The notes below the pieces were generated by a model. That model did no database searches, was not told where the DNA came from, and worked only from the letters and a program-made list of their open reading frames with translations. Below are positions 1-8,400 of a stretch of DNA of 11,607 nt, piece after piece; positions within the stretch are counted from its first letter, which is position 1; every line of letters starts with the position of its first letter. The DNA is from Betaproteobacteria bacterium UBA7395. GTDB lineage: Bacteria; Pseudomonadota; Gammaproteobacteria; Burkholderiales; Rhodocyclaceae. The DNA lies in the NCBI GenBank assembly GCA_002470165.1, contig DKNF01000012.1:1-11607 (forward strand), given 5' to 3'. Position numbers and translations under genes: made by a program.

Positions 1-470
1 ACCAGCAGGCCGCTGGTGTCCTTGTCCAGGCGGTGCACGATGCCGGCGCGCGGCACCTCGGCAATGCCCGGCACGTGGTGAAGCAGCGCATTCATCAGGG
101 TGCCGCTCCAGTTGCCGCTGCCAGGATGCACGACCAGTCCGGCCGGCTTGTTGATGACCAGCAGGGTTTCGTCCTCGAAGACGATGTCGAGCGGAATGTC
201 TTCCGGCTGTTCGGTAGTCACCGCATCATCCGGCACAGCAAGCAGCAGACGTTCGCCGCCGAGCACCTTGCGCTTGGGTTCGCTGACGACATCGCCATCG
301 ACTTCGACCAGGCCGTCGCGAATCCAGCCCTGCAGACGGTTGCGCGAATGCTGGGGCAGAAGTTCGGCCAGCGCCTGATCGAGCCGCTTCCCGCCGCAGC
401 CGTCAGGAACGGTCAGTTGGAGCGGCTCGCTTGGGCTATAATCGCCCGAGTTTTCATAAGGATCGTTCAT
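1..470 (-). CDS. rluD: 23S rRNA pseudouridine synthase RluD (5' part, cut by window edge)
   Basis: This is the N-terminal ~156 residues of an RluA-family pseudouridine synthase; the rest lies beyond the left edge. RluD makes the pseudouridines of helix 69 of 23S rRNA (1911/1915/1917 in E. coli) during late 50S assembly. The translated minus strand shows an S4-like RNA-binding region at about residues 17-80 (RLDQALAELLP, then SRNRLQGWIRDGLVEVDG). It then shows the catalytic-domain opening LLVINKPAGLVVHPG (103-117) and the signature HRLDKDTSG (146-154), with D149 as the predicted catalytic Asp. RluD rather than RluC is favoured by the short acidic N-terminus and the divergent bamD neighbour, a pairing also known in E. 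coli. The ATG (470-468) has no clear Shine-Dalgarno; a TAAACT hexamer at 483-478 would put a transcript start almost on the ATG, but no -35 is visible. Confidence 0.93.
   Translation of the reverse strand, partial: MNDPYENSGDYSPSEPLQLTVPDGCGGKRLDQALAELLPQHSRNRLQGWIRDGLVEVDGDVVSEPKRKVLGGERLLLAVPDDAVTTEQPEDIPLDIVFEDETLLVINKPAGLVVHPGSGNWSGTLMNALLHHVPGIAEVPRAGIVHRLDKDTSGLL
437..442 (+). promoter_or_regulatory. -10 box of a probable bamD promoter
   Basis: A perfect TATAAT hexamer lies 26 bases upstream of the first bamD ATG and predicts a transcript start near 449 with a leader of about 20 nt. It is followed by an AAGGA ribosome-binding site at 458-462. The box sits inside the rluD reading frame on the other strand (codons 10-12). 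No good -35 hexamer is present at 16-18 bp spacing (414-419 reads CAGTTG), so the promoter call rests on the -10 match and its position. Confidence 0.55.
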
Positions 471-1293
471 GATGCGCAGTTTACCCGCATTCGCCTCGTT
501 CACCGCCGGTCTGAGGTATTTGCTTGCCGTATTGGCCCTCGCCGCACTTGCCGGCTGCAGCACCACGTCGGACTATGACGAAACCGCCGGCTGGTCGGCC
601 GGACGTCTCTATGCGGCCGCCAAGGAGTCGCAGGCCGAGGGCAACTGGGATACGGCAGTGAAGATGCTGGAAAAGCTCGAAGCGCGCTACCCTTACGGTC
701 GTTTCGCCCAGCAGGCGCAGATCGAACTGGCCTATGTGTACTGGAAATCCGGAGAGCCCGGTTCAGCCCTGGCCGCAGCCGACCGCTTCATCAAACTGCA
801 CCCGAACCACCCGGCGGTTGATTACGCCTACTACCTCAAGGGTCTGATCAACTTCAACGAAGACCTCGGACTGGTCGGCCACCTGAGCAACCAGGACCTG
901 ACCGAACGCGATCCCAAGGCAGCCCGCGAAGCCTTCGAATCCTTCAAGGAACTGGTCGAACGCTTCCCGAAGAGCAAATACGCAGCCGACTCGATCAAGC
1001 GCATGAACTATCTGGTCAATGCGCTGGCCTCGCTGGAAGTTCACGTCGCCCGCTATTACATGAAGCGCGGCGCCTACATCGCCGCCGCCAACCGCGCCCA
1101 GGTCGCCGTCGAGACCTACCCGCAGGCGCCGGCCATCGAGGAAGCCTTGTACATCCTCTACCTGGCCTACGACAAGCTCGGCATGGAAGACCTGCGCGAC
1201 GATGCCGACCGTGTGTTGCGCAAGAATTTCCCGGAAAGCCGCTTCTACAGCACCGGGATCGAACGCAAGACGCCCTGGTGGCAACTCTGGTGA
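469..1293 (+). CDS. bamD: Outer membrane protein assembly factor BamD (lipoprotein)
   Basis: BamD is the essential lipoprotein of the BAM complex. It sits on the periplasmic face of the outer membrane and helps BamA insert beta-barrel proteins. The 274-residue product starts with a basic N-terminus and a hydrophobic stretch (about 15-28) ending in the lipobox LAGC, with C30 as the predicted lipidated cysteine. TPR-like helical repeats follow: LYAAAKESQAEGNWDTAVKM and KLEARYPYGRFAQQAQIEL near 47-85, AADRFIKLHPNHPAVDYAYY (103-122), then further repeats including FPKSKYAADS and AIEEALYILY. Length is close to the E. coli protein (245 aa) plus a longer signal region. Two tandem ATGs (469, 472) lie 6 and 9 nt after AAGGA; either could be used, and 472 would avoid overlapping the rluD start codon. 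A terminator follows the stop within 10 bases, so bamD is probably monocistronic. Confidence 0.95.
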   Translation: MMRSLPAFASFTAGLRYLLAVLALAALAGCSTTSDYDETAGWSAGRLYAAAKESQAEGNWDTAVKMLEKLEARYPYGRFAQQAQIELAYVYWKSGEPGSALAAADRFIKLHPNHPAVDYAYYLKGLINFNEDLGLVGHLSNQDLTERDPKAAREAFESFKELVERFPKSKYAADSIKRMNYLVNALASLEVHVARYYMKRGAYIAAANRAQVAVETYPQAPAIEEALYILYLAYDKLGMEDLRDDADRVLRKNFPESRFYSTGIERKTPWWQLW

Positions 1294-1300
1294 TCGACTG

Positions 1301-1324
1301 AAAACCCGCCGCCCGGCGGGTTTT
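1301..1324. terminator. Bidirectional intrinsic terminator between bamD and the kinase gene
   Basis: A perfect inverted repeat (CCCGCC, loop GCCC, GGCGGG at 1305-1320) is flanked by AAAA at 1301-1304 and TTTTT at 1321-1325. Read rightwards it gives a GC-rich hairpin plus U-run for bamD, whose stop ends at 1293. Read leftwards it gives the same hairpin plus UUUU for the kinase operon, whose stop codon is at 1329-1327. It occupies nearly all of the 33-bp gap between the two convergent genes. Confidence 0.9.
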
Positions 1325-1326
1325 TG

Positions 1327-3696
1327 TTATCCGCCCTGCTTGATCGCCAGCACCGCCTGGTTGCGCAGGGTACGCAGCAGCGACAACTCCTTGTCCGGGA
1401 TGACGATACCGCCGGCTTCGTCGCAATCGGCGTAGATCAGTGCCACCGGACTGCCCTTGATGTTCAGCGGCAGTAGCACGAAGGAACGCGCCGGCACCGC
1501 CTGCCGATACCAGTCCGGAATGCGCCCGGCAATCTTGGGATCGTCGATGTCGCTGATCAGGATGTCGGCACCCTTGGAGGTTGCGGCATGGAAGATATCC
1601 GGGGTGAAACTCAGGGGGAAGCGGAAGTTGCGGGCAATCTCCGCCGCCTCCGGACCAAAGCCGAAGCGGCCCTGCATGGTGCCCGACTTGGCATCGCGGA
1701 TGCACAACAGCACCCGCTTGAAGCCCATTGCCCGGTACATGGTTTCGAGAATGATGCGCAGGATGTCGTTCAAGCGATAACCGTCGACCAGGGTATTGCT
1801 GATGTCCTGGATCCCGGCGGTCAACACCGCCTGGGCGTCGGCCGCGCCATTGCCGGTCACGTCTTCGAGCACCCCGGGGGCGACGGCATCGCGCAGCATG
1901 GTGCCGTCGAGCGAATCATCGACCGGCGGTGCCGCCGCCTCATCCACGCTACTGGCAAATTGCTGCATCTGCCGGCCGAACGCCGTTTGCTGGACGTTCA
2001 GATGAATGATCCGGGCGAAATCGGAAATTTCCTCGACCGCGCGCCGAATCGTCTGCATGACTTCCGGTTCGTCGAGCGGCACGGCTTCGTTGAAGCGCCC
2101 CAGCACTTTCTGCAACTGCTGCTTGCCGGCCTCCTGCTCGCCCTGCCCGATGACATCGCACAACACGCCGGAAAAACCGGCGAGCACGCGCAGGCGCTCC
2201 TCGGTCGTCGCCGGCTTGCGCAGATGGCCGGGCGGCAGCCGCCGCATCGAGCCGACGATCACCGGCGGGAAGCCCCACTGGCGGGCGATGGCAATGCCGA
2301 GATCCTCGAAGGAAATCCCCAACACCTGCTGTGCCGCCTGATCGTCGCTGCATCCGCGCTGGGCCATGATGCGGCGGATTTCATCGGATTCCTCGGCAAA
2401 ATAGTATTGCGACAGCAGGCGGCCGAGATTGTGGAACAAGGCGCAGATGAAGGCCTGTTCGAGATCGTGCATGCCGGCCGCGGCACCGATGTCCTTGGCC
2501 AGGACACCGGCCAGATTGGCGCGCAGGAACTCTTCCTTCAACTGGTTGGCGTTGCCCTTGTTCTGCAGGTGCTCGAACAGCAGGACGGTGATGGCGATGT
2601 TGCGCACGCTCTCGAAGCCGAGCACGACCACCGCCCGCGACACCGTGCTGATGTTGCCGCCGCCGGCCGGCCGGAAGTAGGCCGAATTGACCAGTCGCAA
2701 CAGCTTGTTGGTCAGCGCGAAGTCCTTGAGGATGGTGTTCGACAGCTTGTTGACGCTTTCCGTCTCGCTGTTGGCAATGCGGTTGATCGCGCTGACCGAT
2801 TCCGACAAGGCGGGAAAGTCGCTCTTGTGGCGCATCCGGCGCAGCAGGAAATCGATGGTGGCCTGGCGGCCGACCGTATCGACGACCGGCTCATCGTCGG
2901 TTTCCGAATATTCGTCGAGGGCGGCGATGAACTGCGCCATTTCCTGATAGCGCAGCCCCGGGTCGCGAGCCAGCGCCTTGGCCAGGATGCTGCCCAGGCG
3001 CTCATCGACGGCCACGTCGTCGGGCAGGCGGATATCCTCGCTGAGGATGCGGCGAAACATAGCGGCCAGACTGTCGCCGGAGATTGCCCGGCGGCCCGCC
3101 AGCATCTCGTAGAGCACCAGGCCGGCGGAGAATACGTCGGAACGCGCGCTGCATTCCCGGCGCTCGATGTATTCGGGCGCCATGTAGGCCGGGGTGCCGC
3201 TCAGTTCGTCCCGGCTGTCGCTGGGCGCATCGACCCGGGCAGCAATGCCGAAGTCCATGACCCGGGGCGTACCGTTTTCGTCGATCAGGATGTTCGAGGG
3301 CTTCAGGTCACGGTGAATGATGCCCCGGGCGTGGGCGTGGGCCACCGCATCGAGCACCGGCCGCAGGATGGACAGTGCCTTGAGTACCGGTAGCGCCCCG
3401 CCCTGGCGCAGGCGCTCGGCGAGATTCTGGCCGGGCACCAGTTCGAAGACGAGGAAAATGTCCCCGCCCTCCTCGCCAGCTTCGAAAATGGGCACGATAT
3501 TGGCGTGGCGCAACTGGCTGACCGCCCGCGCCTCGTCGAGCAGCACCTTGTTCTGTGCCGGGTCCGGGTGTGTGAAATGCAGCGTCTTGATCGCGACTTC
3601 CCGCTGCAATTGCGGGTCGAAACCGCGATAGACCGTGCTCTGCGCACCCCGCCCCAGTTCGCCGCGAATTTCGAAGCGGCCGATTTTCCGGATCAT
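1327..3696 (-). CDS. Serine/threonine protein kinase with HDOD and GAF domains
   Basis: This is a predicted soluble signalling protein of 789 residues with three modules. The N-terminal Hanks-type kinase (about 8-263) has the glycine loop GRGAQSTVY (15-23), VAIK with K37, the catalytic loop HRDLKPSN (128-135), DFG (148-150) and APE (173-175), so it looks catalytically competent. An HDOD domain follows (about 280-480), including KLLRLVNSAYF (331-341), AVVVLGFESVRN (355-366) and HNLG (422-425). A C-terminal GAF-like domain spans about 630-785. No transmembrane segment is visible, unlike PknB-type receptor kinases. The start at 3696 was chosen over an in-frame start at 3750 because the kinase fold begins right there and the ATG overlaps the previous stop as TAATG, suggesting translational coupling. 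It is the last gene of the operon and ends at the shared terminator. HDOD domains are known in bacterial signalling proteins; the substrate and GAF ligand here are unknown. Confidence 0.92.
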   Translation of the reverse strand: MIRKIGRFEIRGELGRGAQSTVYRGFDPQLQREVAIKTLHFTHPDPAQNKVLLDEARAVSQLRHANIVPIFEAGEEGGDIFLVFELVPGQNLAERLRQGGALPVLKALSILRPVLDAVAHAHARGIIHRDLKPSNILIDENGTPRVMDFGIAARVDAPSDSRDELSGTPAYMAPEYIERRECSARSDVFSAGLVLYEMLAGRRAISGDSLAAMFRRILSEDIRLPDDVAVDERLGSILAKALARDPGLRYQEMAQFIAALDEYSETDDEPVVDTVGRQATIDFLLRRMRHKSDFPALSESVSAINRIANSETESVNKLSNTILKDFALTNKLLRLVNSAYFRPAGGGNISTVSRAVVVLGFESVRNIAITVLLFEHLQNKGNANQLKEEFLRANLAGVLAKDIGAAAGMHDLEQAFICALFHNLGRLLSQYYFAEESDEIRRIMAQRGCSDDQAAQQVLGISFEDLGIAIARQWGFPPVIVGSMRRLPPGHLRKPATTEERLRVLAGFSGVLCDVIGQGEQEAGKQQLQKVLGRFNEAVPLDEPEVMQTIRRAVEEISDFARIIHLNVQQTAFGRQMQQFASSVDEAAAPPVDDSLDGTMLRDAVAPGVLEDVTGNGAADAQAVLTAGIQDISNTLVDGYRLNDILRIILETMYRAMGFKRVLLCIRDAKSGTMQGRFGFGPEAAEIARNFRFPLSFTPDIFHAATSKGADILISDIDDPKIAGRIPDWYRQAVPARSFVLLPLNIKGSPVALIYADCDEAGGIVIPDKELSLLRTLRNQAVLAIKQGG

Positions 3697-4124
3697 TATT
3701 CGATGTCTTCCGTCCAGGCCAGACGGGGAATCCCGTCTGCCCCGCCCCACACGATGGCGTTCTGTCCGTAATCTTCCGCCAGTGCGAGCGCATCCTCAAG
3801 TGCAATATCGGGTACGAAGCAACTTTCCTCGACCGGCCAATCCCCGCTGTCGGCGACGTTTTCGGCGGCATAGGGTTCGTAGTTGCCTTCCAGCAGGTCG
3901 CATTCGAGCGCCGACTGACGCTCGGCGTTGCGCCCGTGATCGGCTTTCTCGCCGCCGGGATTGCAGGCGGTGATGATGGCAAAGCCCGTCTCGCCGCGCC
4001 CGGCCAGCCATTCGGCCAGCGCCGGGCAAGCTGCATCGATGCGCAGTTCAAAACTCCCGGCCGGCAGGAACACCCGGTAGCTTGTTGCCCGATAGGCGTT
4101 TTCCAGTTCAGCGCGTTTCGTCAT
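3696..4124 (-). CDS. DUF3293 domain-containing protein
   Basis: This small soluble protein of 142 residues has no signal peptide or membrane segment and no established function. It resembles the DUF3293 family. The recognisable part is FAIITACNPGGE (48-59), then the polar stretch DHGRNAERQSALECDLL (62-78) and a C-terminal half around SCFVPDI (101-107) and NAIVWGG (122-128). This assignment is by eye. The start codon overlaps the end of rmuC by 17 nt and is preceded by a good purine-rich Shine-Dalgarno (GGGGGAGAGGG on the minus strand, about 4125-4137). Its stop TAA overlaps the ATG of the kinase gene, so the two are very likely translated in a coupled way. Position between rmuC and a signalling kinase does not by itself reveal a role. 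Confidence 0.8.
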   Translation of the reverse strand: MTKRAELENAYRATSYRVFLPAGSFELRIDAACPALAEWLAGRGETGFAIITACNPGGEKADHGRNAERQSALECDLLEGNYEPYAAENVADSGDWPVEESCFVPDIALEDALALAEDYGQNAIVWGGADGIPRLAWTEDIE

Positions 4125-5430
4125 CGCCCTCTCCCCCGATCAGTTTTTCCGCGTCGTCGGCCGGCAAGGCCTCGACGTCCTTGAGTTTTCTCGACAACTG
4201 GCGCGTCCGCGTTTCGGCGCGGACGATGCTGTTGCTCGCCTCCTCCAGCTTCTTGCGGGTGTGCGCCAGCGCCTCGCCGAACTTGCCGAACTCGCCCTTG
4301 ACCGCCCCGAGCACGGCCCACACCTCGGCCGAGCGCTGCTCGATGGCCAGCGTCCGGAAGCCCATCTGCAGGCTGTTGAGCAGGGCCGCCAGCGTGGTCG
4401 GCCCGGCCAGGCTGACCCGGTATTCGCGCTGCAGGAGTTCGGCCAGTCCCGGCCGGCGCAGGGCCTCGGCGTACAGCCCCTCGACCGGCAGGTAGAGCAG
4501 CGCGAAATCGGTGGTGTGCGGCGGCGCCACGTATTTGTCGCGGATGCTGCGCGCCTCCAGCTTGAGCCGCGTCTCGATGGCTTTCGCCGCAGCCTCGACG
4601 GATTCCGGATCCTGGGCGTCGATCAGGCGCTGGTAATCCTCGATCGGGAACTTGGCATCGACCGGCAGCCAGACGACCTCGGCCTCCGCCCGCCCAGGCA
4701 GACGGATGGCGAAATCGACGCGCTCGTTGCTGCCCGGCCGGGTGGCCACGTTGGCCGCATACTGGGCCGGCGTCAGCAACTGTTCGAGCAAGGCCGCCAG
4801 CTGGACTTCGCCCCAGGTGCCGCGGGTCTTGACGTTGCTCAGCACGCGCTTGAGATCGCCGACCCCGGCCGCCAGGTTCTGCATTTCGCCCAGACCGCGA
4901 TGCACCTGCTCCAGCCTTTCGCTGACCAGCTTGAAGGAATCGCCCAGACGCTGCTCCAGCGTCGCATGCAGTTTCTCGTCGACGGTACGGCGCATTTCCT
5001 CGAGCTTGCCGGCGTTATCAGCCTGCATGGCGCCGAGACGGCTTTCGACACCGGTACGCAGACGCTCGAAGCGCTCGTCCAGACCAAGCGAGAAACGGTT
5101 GAGTTCGCGGGCGAAGGCCTCCAGGCGCTCGGCCTGCAAGGTGCCGAGCTGGCCCATCTGGGTACTGACCGCCTGCCCGAGCAAGCTCGCCGATTGGGCG
5201 CGCTCCTCCCGGTCGCGGAAGGATTCCTCGGCGTCTTCGCGCCGGCCGCGCGCCATTTCCTCGCGCAGTTCGCGCTCCAGGCGTGCTAACCCGCGCTCGA
5301 GACTGTCGCGCAGTTCGCTCAGCGAGCGGGCATCGTCAGCCGGCCGCGTCGCCCGCCAGAGCAGCACCACCTGCAGCAGGATGACCACCATCACCCCGAT
5401 CGGCAGGGCCAGCGCCATGGTTTCGCTCAT
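4108..5430 (-). CDS. rmuC: DNA recombination protein RmuC
   Basis: RmuC proteins are predicted nuclease-fold proteins that limit recombination at inverted repeats in E. coli; the biochemical activity is poorly defined. The 440-residue product has an N-terminal membrane anchor (about 7-25), a long charged coiled coil (about 35-190, rich in E, R, L) and the RmuC core (about 195-390). The core shows TRGTWGEVQL (202-211), VDFAIRLPG (238-246), WLPVDAKFP (254-262) and TDFALLYLPVEGLYAE (307-322). These are the family hallmarks, with the acidic and lysine residues of a PD-(D/E)xK-like site. The ATG follows the DUF748 stop by 4 nt and has a GAGGTGA Shine-Dalgarno on the minus strand, partly within the end of the preceding gene. 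An ATG four codons later (5418) is possible but would leave little before the anchor. The end overlaps the DUF3293 gene. Confidence 0.95.
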   Translation of the reverse strand: MSETMALALPIGVMVVILLQVVLLWRATRPADDARSLSELRDSLERGLARLERELREEMARGRREDAEESFRDREERAQSASLLGQAVSTQMGQLGTLQAERLEAFARELNRFSLGLDERFERLRTGVESRLGAMQADNAGKLEEMRRTVDEKLHATLEQRLGDSFKLVSERLEQVHRGLGEMQNLAAGVGDLKRVLSNVKTRGTWGEVQLAALLEQLLTPAQYAANVATRPGSNERVDFAIRLPGRAEAEVVWLPVDAKFPIEDYQRLIDAQDPESVEAAAKAIETRLKLEARSIRDKYVAPPHTTDFALLYLPVEGLYAEALRRPGLAELLQREYRVSLAGPTTLAALLNSLQMGFRTLAIEQRSAEVWAVLGAVKGEFGKFGEALAHTRKKLEEASNSIVRAETRTRQLSRKLKDVEALPADDAEKLIGGEGDDETR

Positions 5431-5434
5431 TGAC

Positions 5435-8400
5435 TCACCTCAGCGAAAATTCGACCCGCCCGCCTTGCCCGGACGCCTTGCCCGACTTCGGCGGCACCAG
5501 GAATATCTGCCCGGGCGCCACCTTGCCCTGCTCAAGCAACCAGGCCTGGACCTGCTCGGCGCGCACCCGCGCCAGCTGCCCCAGATCGGCGTCGGAGGCC
5601 GGCAAATGGGTCAGCAGGAGCTTTTCCATTTCCTCGACCGGCAATTCCTTCTGCAGGCCGATGAAGTTCCTCGGCTTGGGGAATTTCGCCGCCTTGTACA
5701 CCCGCGCCAGATAAGCCGGATATTCGGCCGGCTCGATGCTGGTGGTTTCCGCATCCTTGCCCTGCTTGCGCAGATCGGCGAGCTTTTCCCGCTGCATCGC
5801 CTGCTCGATGGCGAAACGCTTCAGTCCTTCGCGATCGGTTTCCGGGTCGGCGTGGCCGGTGATATCCAGTTTCAGCGCGCTGCGATCGTTGAGCGCCCGC
5901 GCCAGCGCCTCCAGCTTCTTGCCGGCCGCTGCATCGATCTGCGTCTGCCCCGGCGCGAACGCCAGGGTCGACAATTCCTCGCCGTCGCCGAACATCGAAC
6001 CGAGCAGCGCGAACGGCGAGGTCACCGCCTTGACGAACAGGTTGACGATGACCTTGACGATCACCCCGCCGAGCGAAAACTGGGGATCGTCGAGCGAACC
6101 GGAGATCGGCAGGTTGATGTCGATTTCGCCGCGATTGTTGCGCAACAGCGCAATTGCCAGGTTCACCGGCAGACTGGTGGCATCGGGGCTGTCCACACGC
6201 TCGCCGAGCGTGAGCTGATCGAGGAACAGGCCGTTGCTGGCGGTCAGTTGCTGGTTTTCCAGCTTGTAGGCCAGGTTCAGCGACAGTTTGCCCTTGTCGA
6301 TCAGGTAACCGGCGTATTTGCCCGAATACGGCGAAAACCCGGTCAGGTCCACATCCTTGACTTCGGCCTTGAGGTCGAGAAAGGACTTGGCCGCCAGCGG
6401 ATTGAGCTTCGCGCTGATCGATACCGGCGCCGCCCTGCCGTAACTGCCGCGCAGTTCGAGTTCGGCCACCGTGCCATCAACCGACGACAGACCGGTCACC
6501 CGGCCGCCGAGTTTGCCGATGTCGACCGTGTAATTCGGGCGGACGAAACGGTCGGAAAAGTTCACCATCCCGTTGTTCAGCGTCACCCTGGCAATGCTCA
6601 GGGGCAGCGGCGCCTTCTCCGTTGCCGCTACCGCCGAGGTCTCGGCCTCTGCCACCGGGGCGGCCGGCTGACGGACGATGTCGGCCAGATTCAGGCGACC
6701 GGCTTCGTTGAGGATCAGGCGGGAATAGAAATCGCTGAGGGCGATTTCGCGGATGTCGATACGCATCGGGTCAAGCCGGAAGTCGATGCCGCCCAGATGC
6801 AGCGACTTCCACTTCAGGAAATCGGCCTTGTTCTCGGAATCGACCAGCAACAGGTTGCCCAGCGTCGCCGATCCCTTGTAGCCGGCCAGCAGGCGCCCCC
6901 GTTCCAGGCGCAGGGCGGCGTCGCCTTTGGCGGAAAGCTGTCCGCGCTGCAGCAGGACATTGAGAAACTGTCCCGAATAGCCCTGCAGCGAAGTCAGCGG
7001 TATCGCCTGCCCGTCGATCTTCAGATTGCTGGCAAAAGGTTCGGCCTGCAGATCCCCATCGACCGCCAGCTTGCCCTGCTTGTTGACCGTCGCCTGCAGC
7101 GACAGCCGGCCCTTTTCGTTGGGCAGGTTGCCCAGGCCTTCGCCACGCAGGCTCAGCCCTTCAATCAGCTGGACGGCGACCGGCTGTACCGAACGGTCTT
7201 CGAAGCGCAGCCCGAGATCGTCGACCGCCAAGCTGCCGACACGGGCCAACCAGGGTGCCGATGCCGGCGGCTGCCCGCGCTTGCCGGAGGGCTTCAAGCG
7301 CGGCGGCGTCAGCCATTCGATTTCGCCATCGGCGTTGCGCTGAAGCGCGATGCGGGCGCCGGGATTGCTGACTTCGCCGATATCGATGCGCTGTCCGGCC
7401 AGGTCGACGCGAACTGCCTTCACGGCCAGGCCGGGCAGTTGCAACTGCTCCCCGAAATCGATTTGCGCGCCGGCCTCGATCACTTCGACAGCACTCAGTT
7501 TTTCATCCAGCGGGCCAAGGCGCGCCGAGAAACGGCGGATTTCGCCGTTGACCGGTTTGCTGCCGGACGAATCGCGCCAGCGCAGGGTCGCGTCGTTCAA
7601 GGCGAATTCGCCCAGCGACCAGTGCAGCGGGGCGGCCACCGGTGCCGCGGGGGTGCCGGCGGACGGTGCCGTCGACAGGCGTTCGGCCAGCGTCAGCAGG
7701 TTCAACTCGCCAAGACGATTGACCGAGAGATCGAGTTCCAGCCCGTCCAGCCCCAGCCGCTGCACGACGAACTGCCGGTTGAACGGATCGATCCGCGACA
7801 GTTCAACGGCGAGCGCTTTCCAGGCCAGCAGCGCCTGACCGTCGTCCTGTTGCAACTGCAGGTCGGCCAGACGGGCATTGCCGACGAACACCAGCGAGTT
7901 AACCCCCCCCGGCAGTTCCTGGAACACCGCCCGGATTTGCGAATCCAGACGCGCCGCAGCGATTTTCACCGGGAGACCGGCCGGCAGATAGGGCTGCAGC
8001 TGGGCCAGGTCGAAGCCGGCCAGGTCGAACCGGAGTTCGCTCTCGCGCCCGTCGGCAAAAGGCGTGGTCTGGCCGTCGAGACGGAAGGACGAACCATTGA
8101 CGTTGGCCGACAGCATCGGCTGGACCAGAATCTCGGCCTGGTAGGGCAGGCTGGACAGGAAAGGCAGCGACAGGTTGAGGTCGGTCACGACGAACTCGCG
8201 CTCGCGCGGACGATCGGCAAAGCGGATGCTGGCGCCGACCAGCTGGATGTTGTTCAGGGAAAAACGGGGCGGCGTCTTGTCCGGTGTTTCGTCCGGTTTC
8301 ATCCACTGCTCGAGCAGATCGGAAATGTCGTATTGCCCTTCGCCGGTGCGCGCCACCGCAACGCGCAGACCGGCCAGCCGGATTTCGTCGATGACCACCG

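Noticed and set aside
33..578. Plus-strand open frame spanning the rluD/bamD junction
   Set aside because: It is antisense to the conserved rluD S4 and catalytic regions and runs out of frame through the bamD signal sequence. No homology is visible.
1588..3393. Plus-strand open frame of 601 codons antisense to the kinase gene
   Set aside because: It is the mirror frame of a gene with clear kinase, HDOD and GAF motifs. The translation is H/R/D/G-rich without any family feature.
3697..3750. Upstream in-frame start for the kinase gene adding 18 residues
   Set aside because: The extension (MGRGRRDSPSGLDGRHRI) lies wholly within the end of the DUF3293 gene and precedes the kinase fold without a family counterpart. 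The TAATG overlap at 3696 explains the start better.
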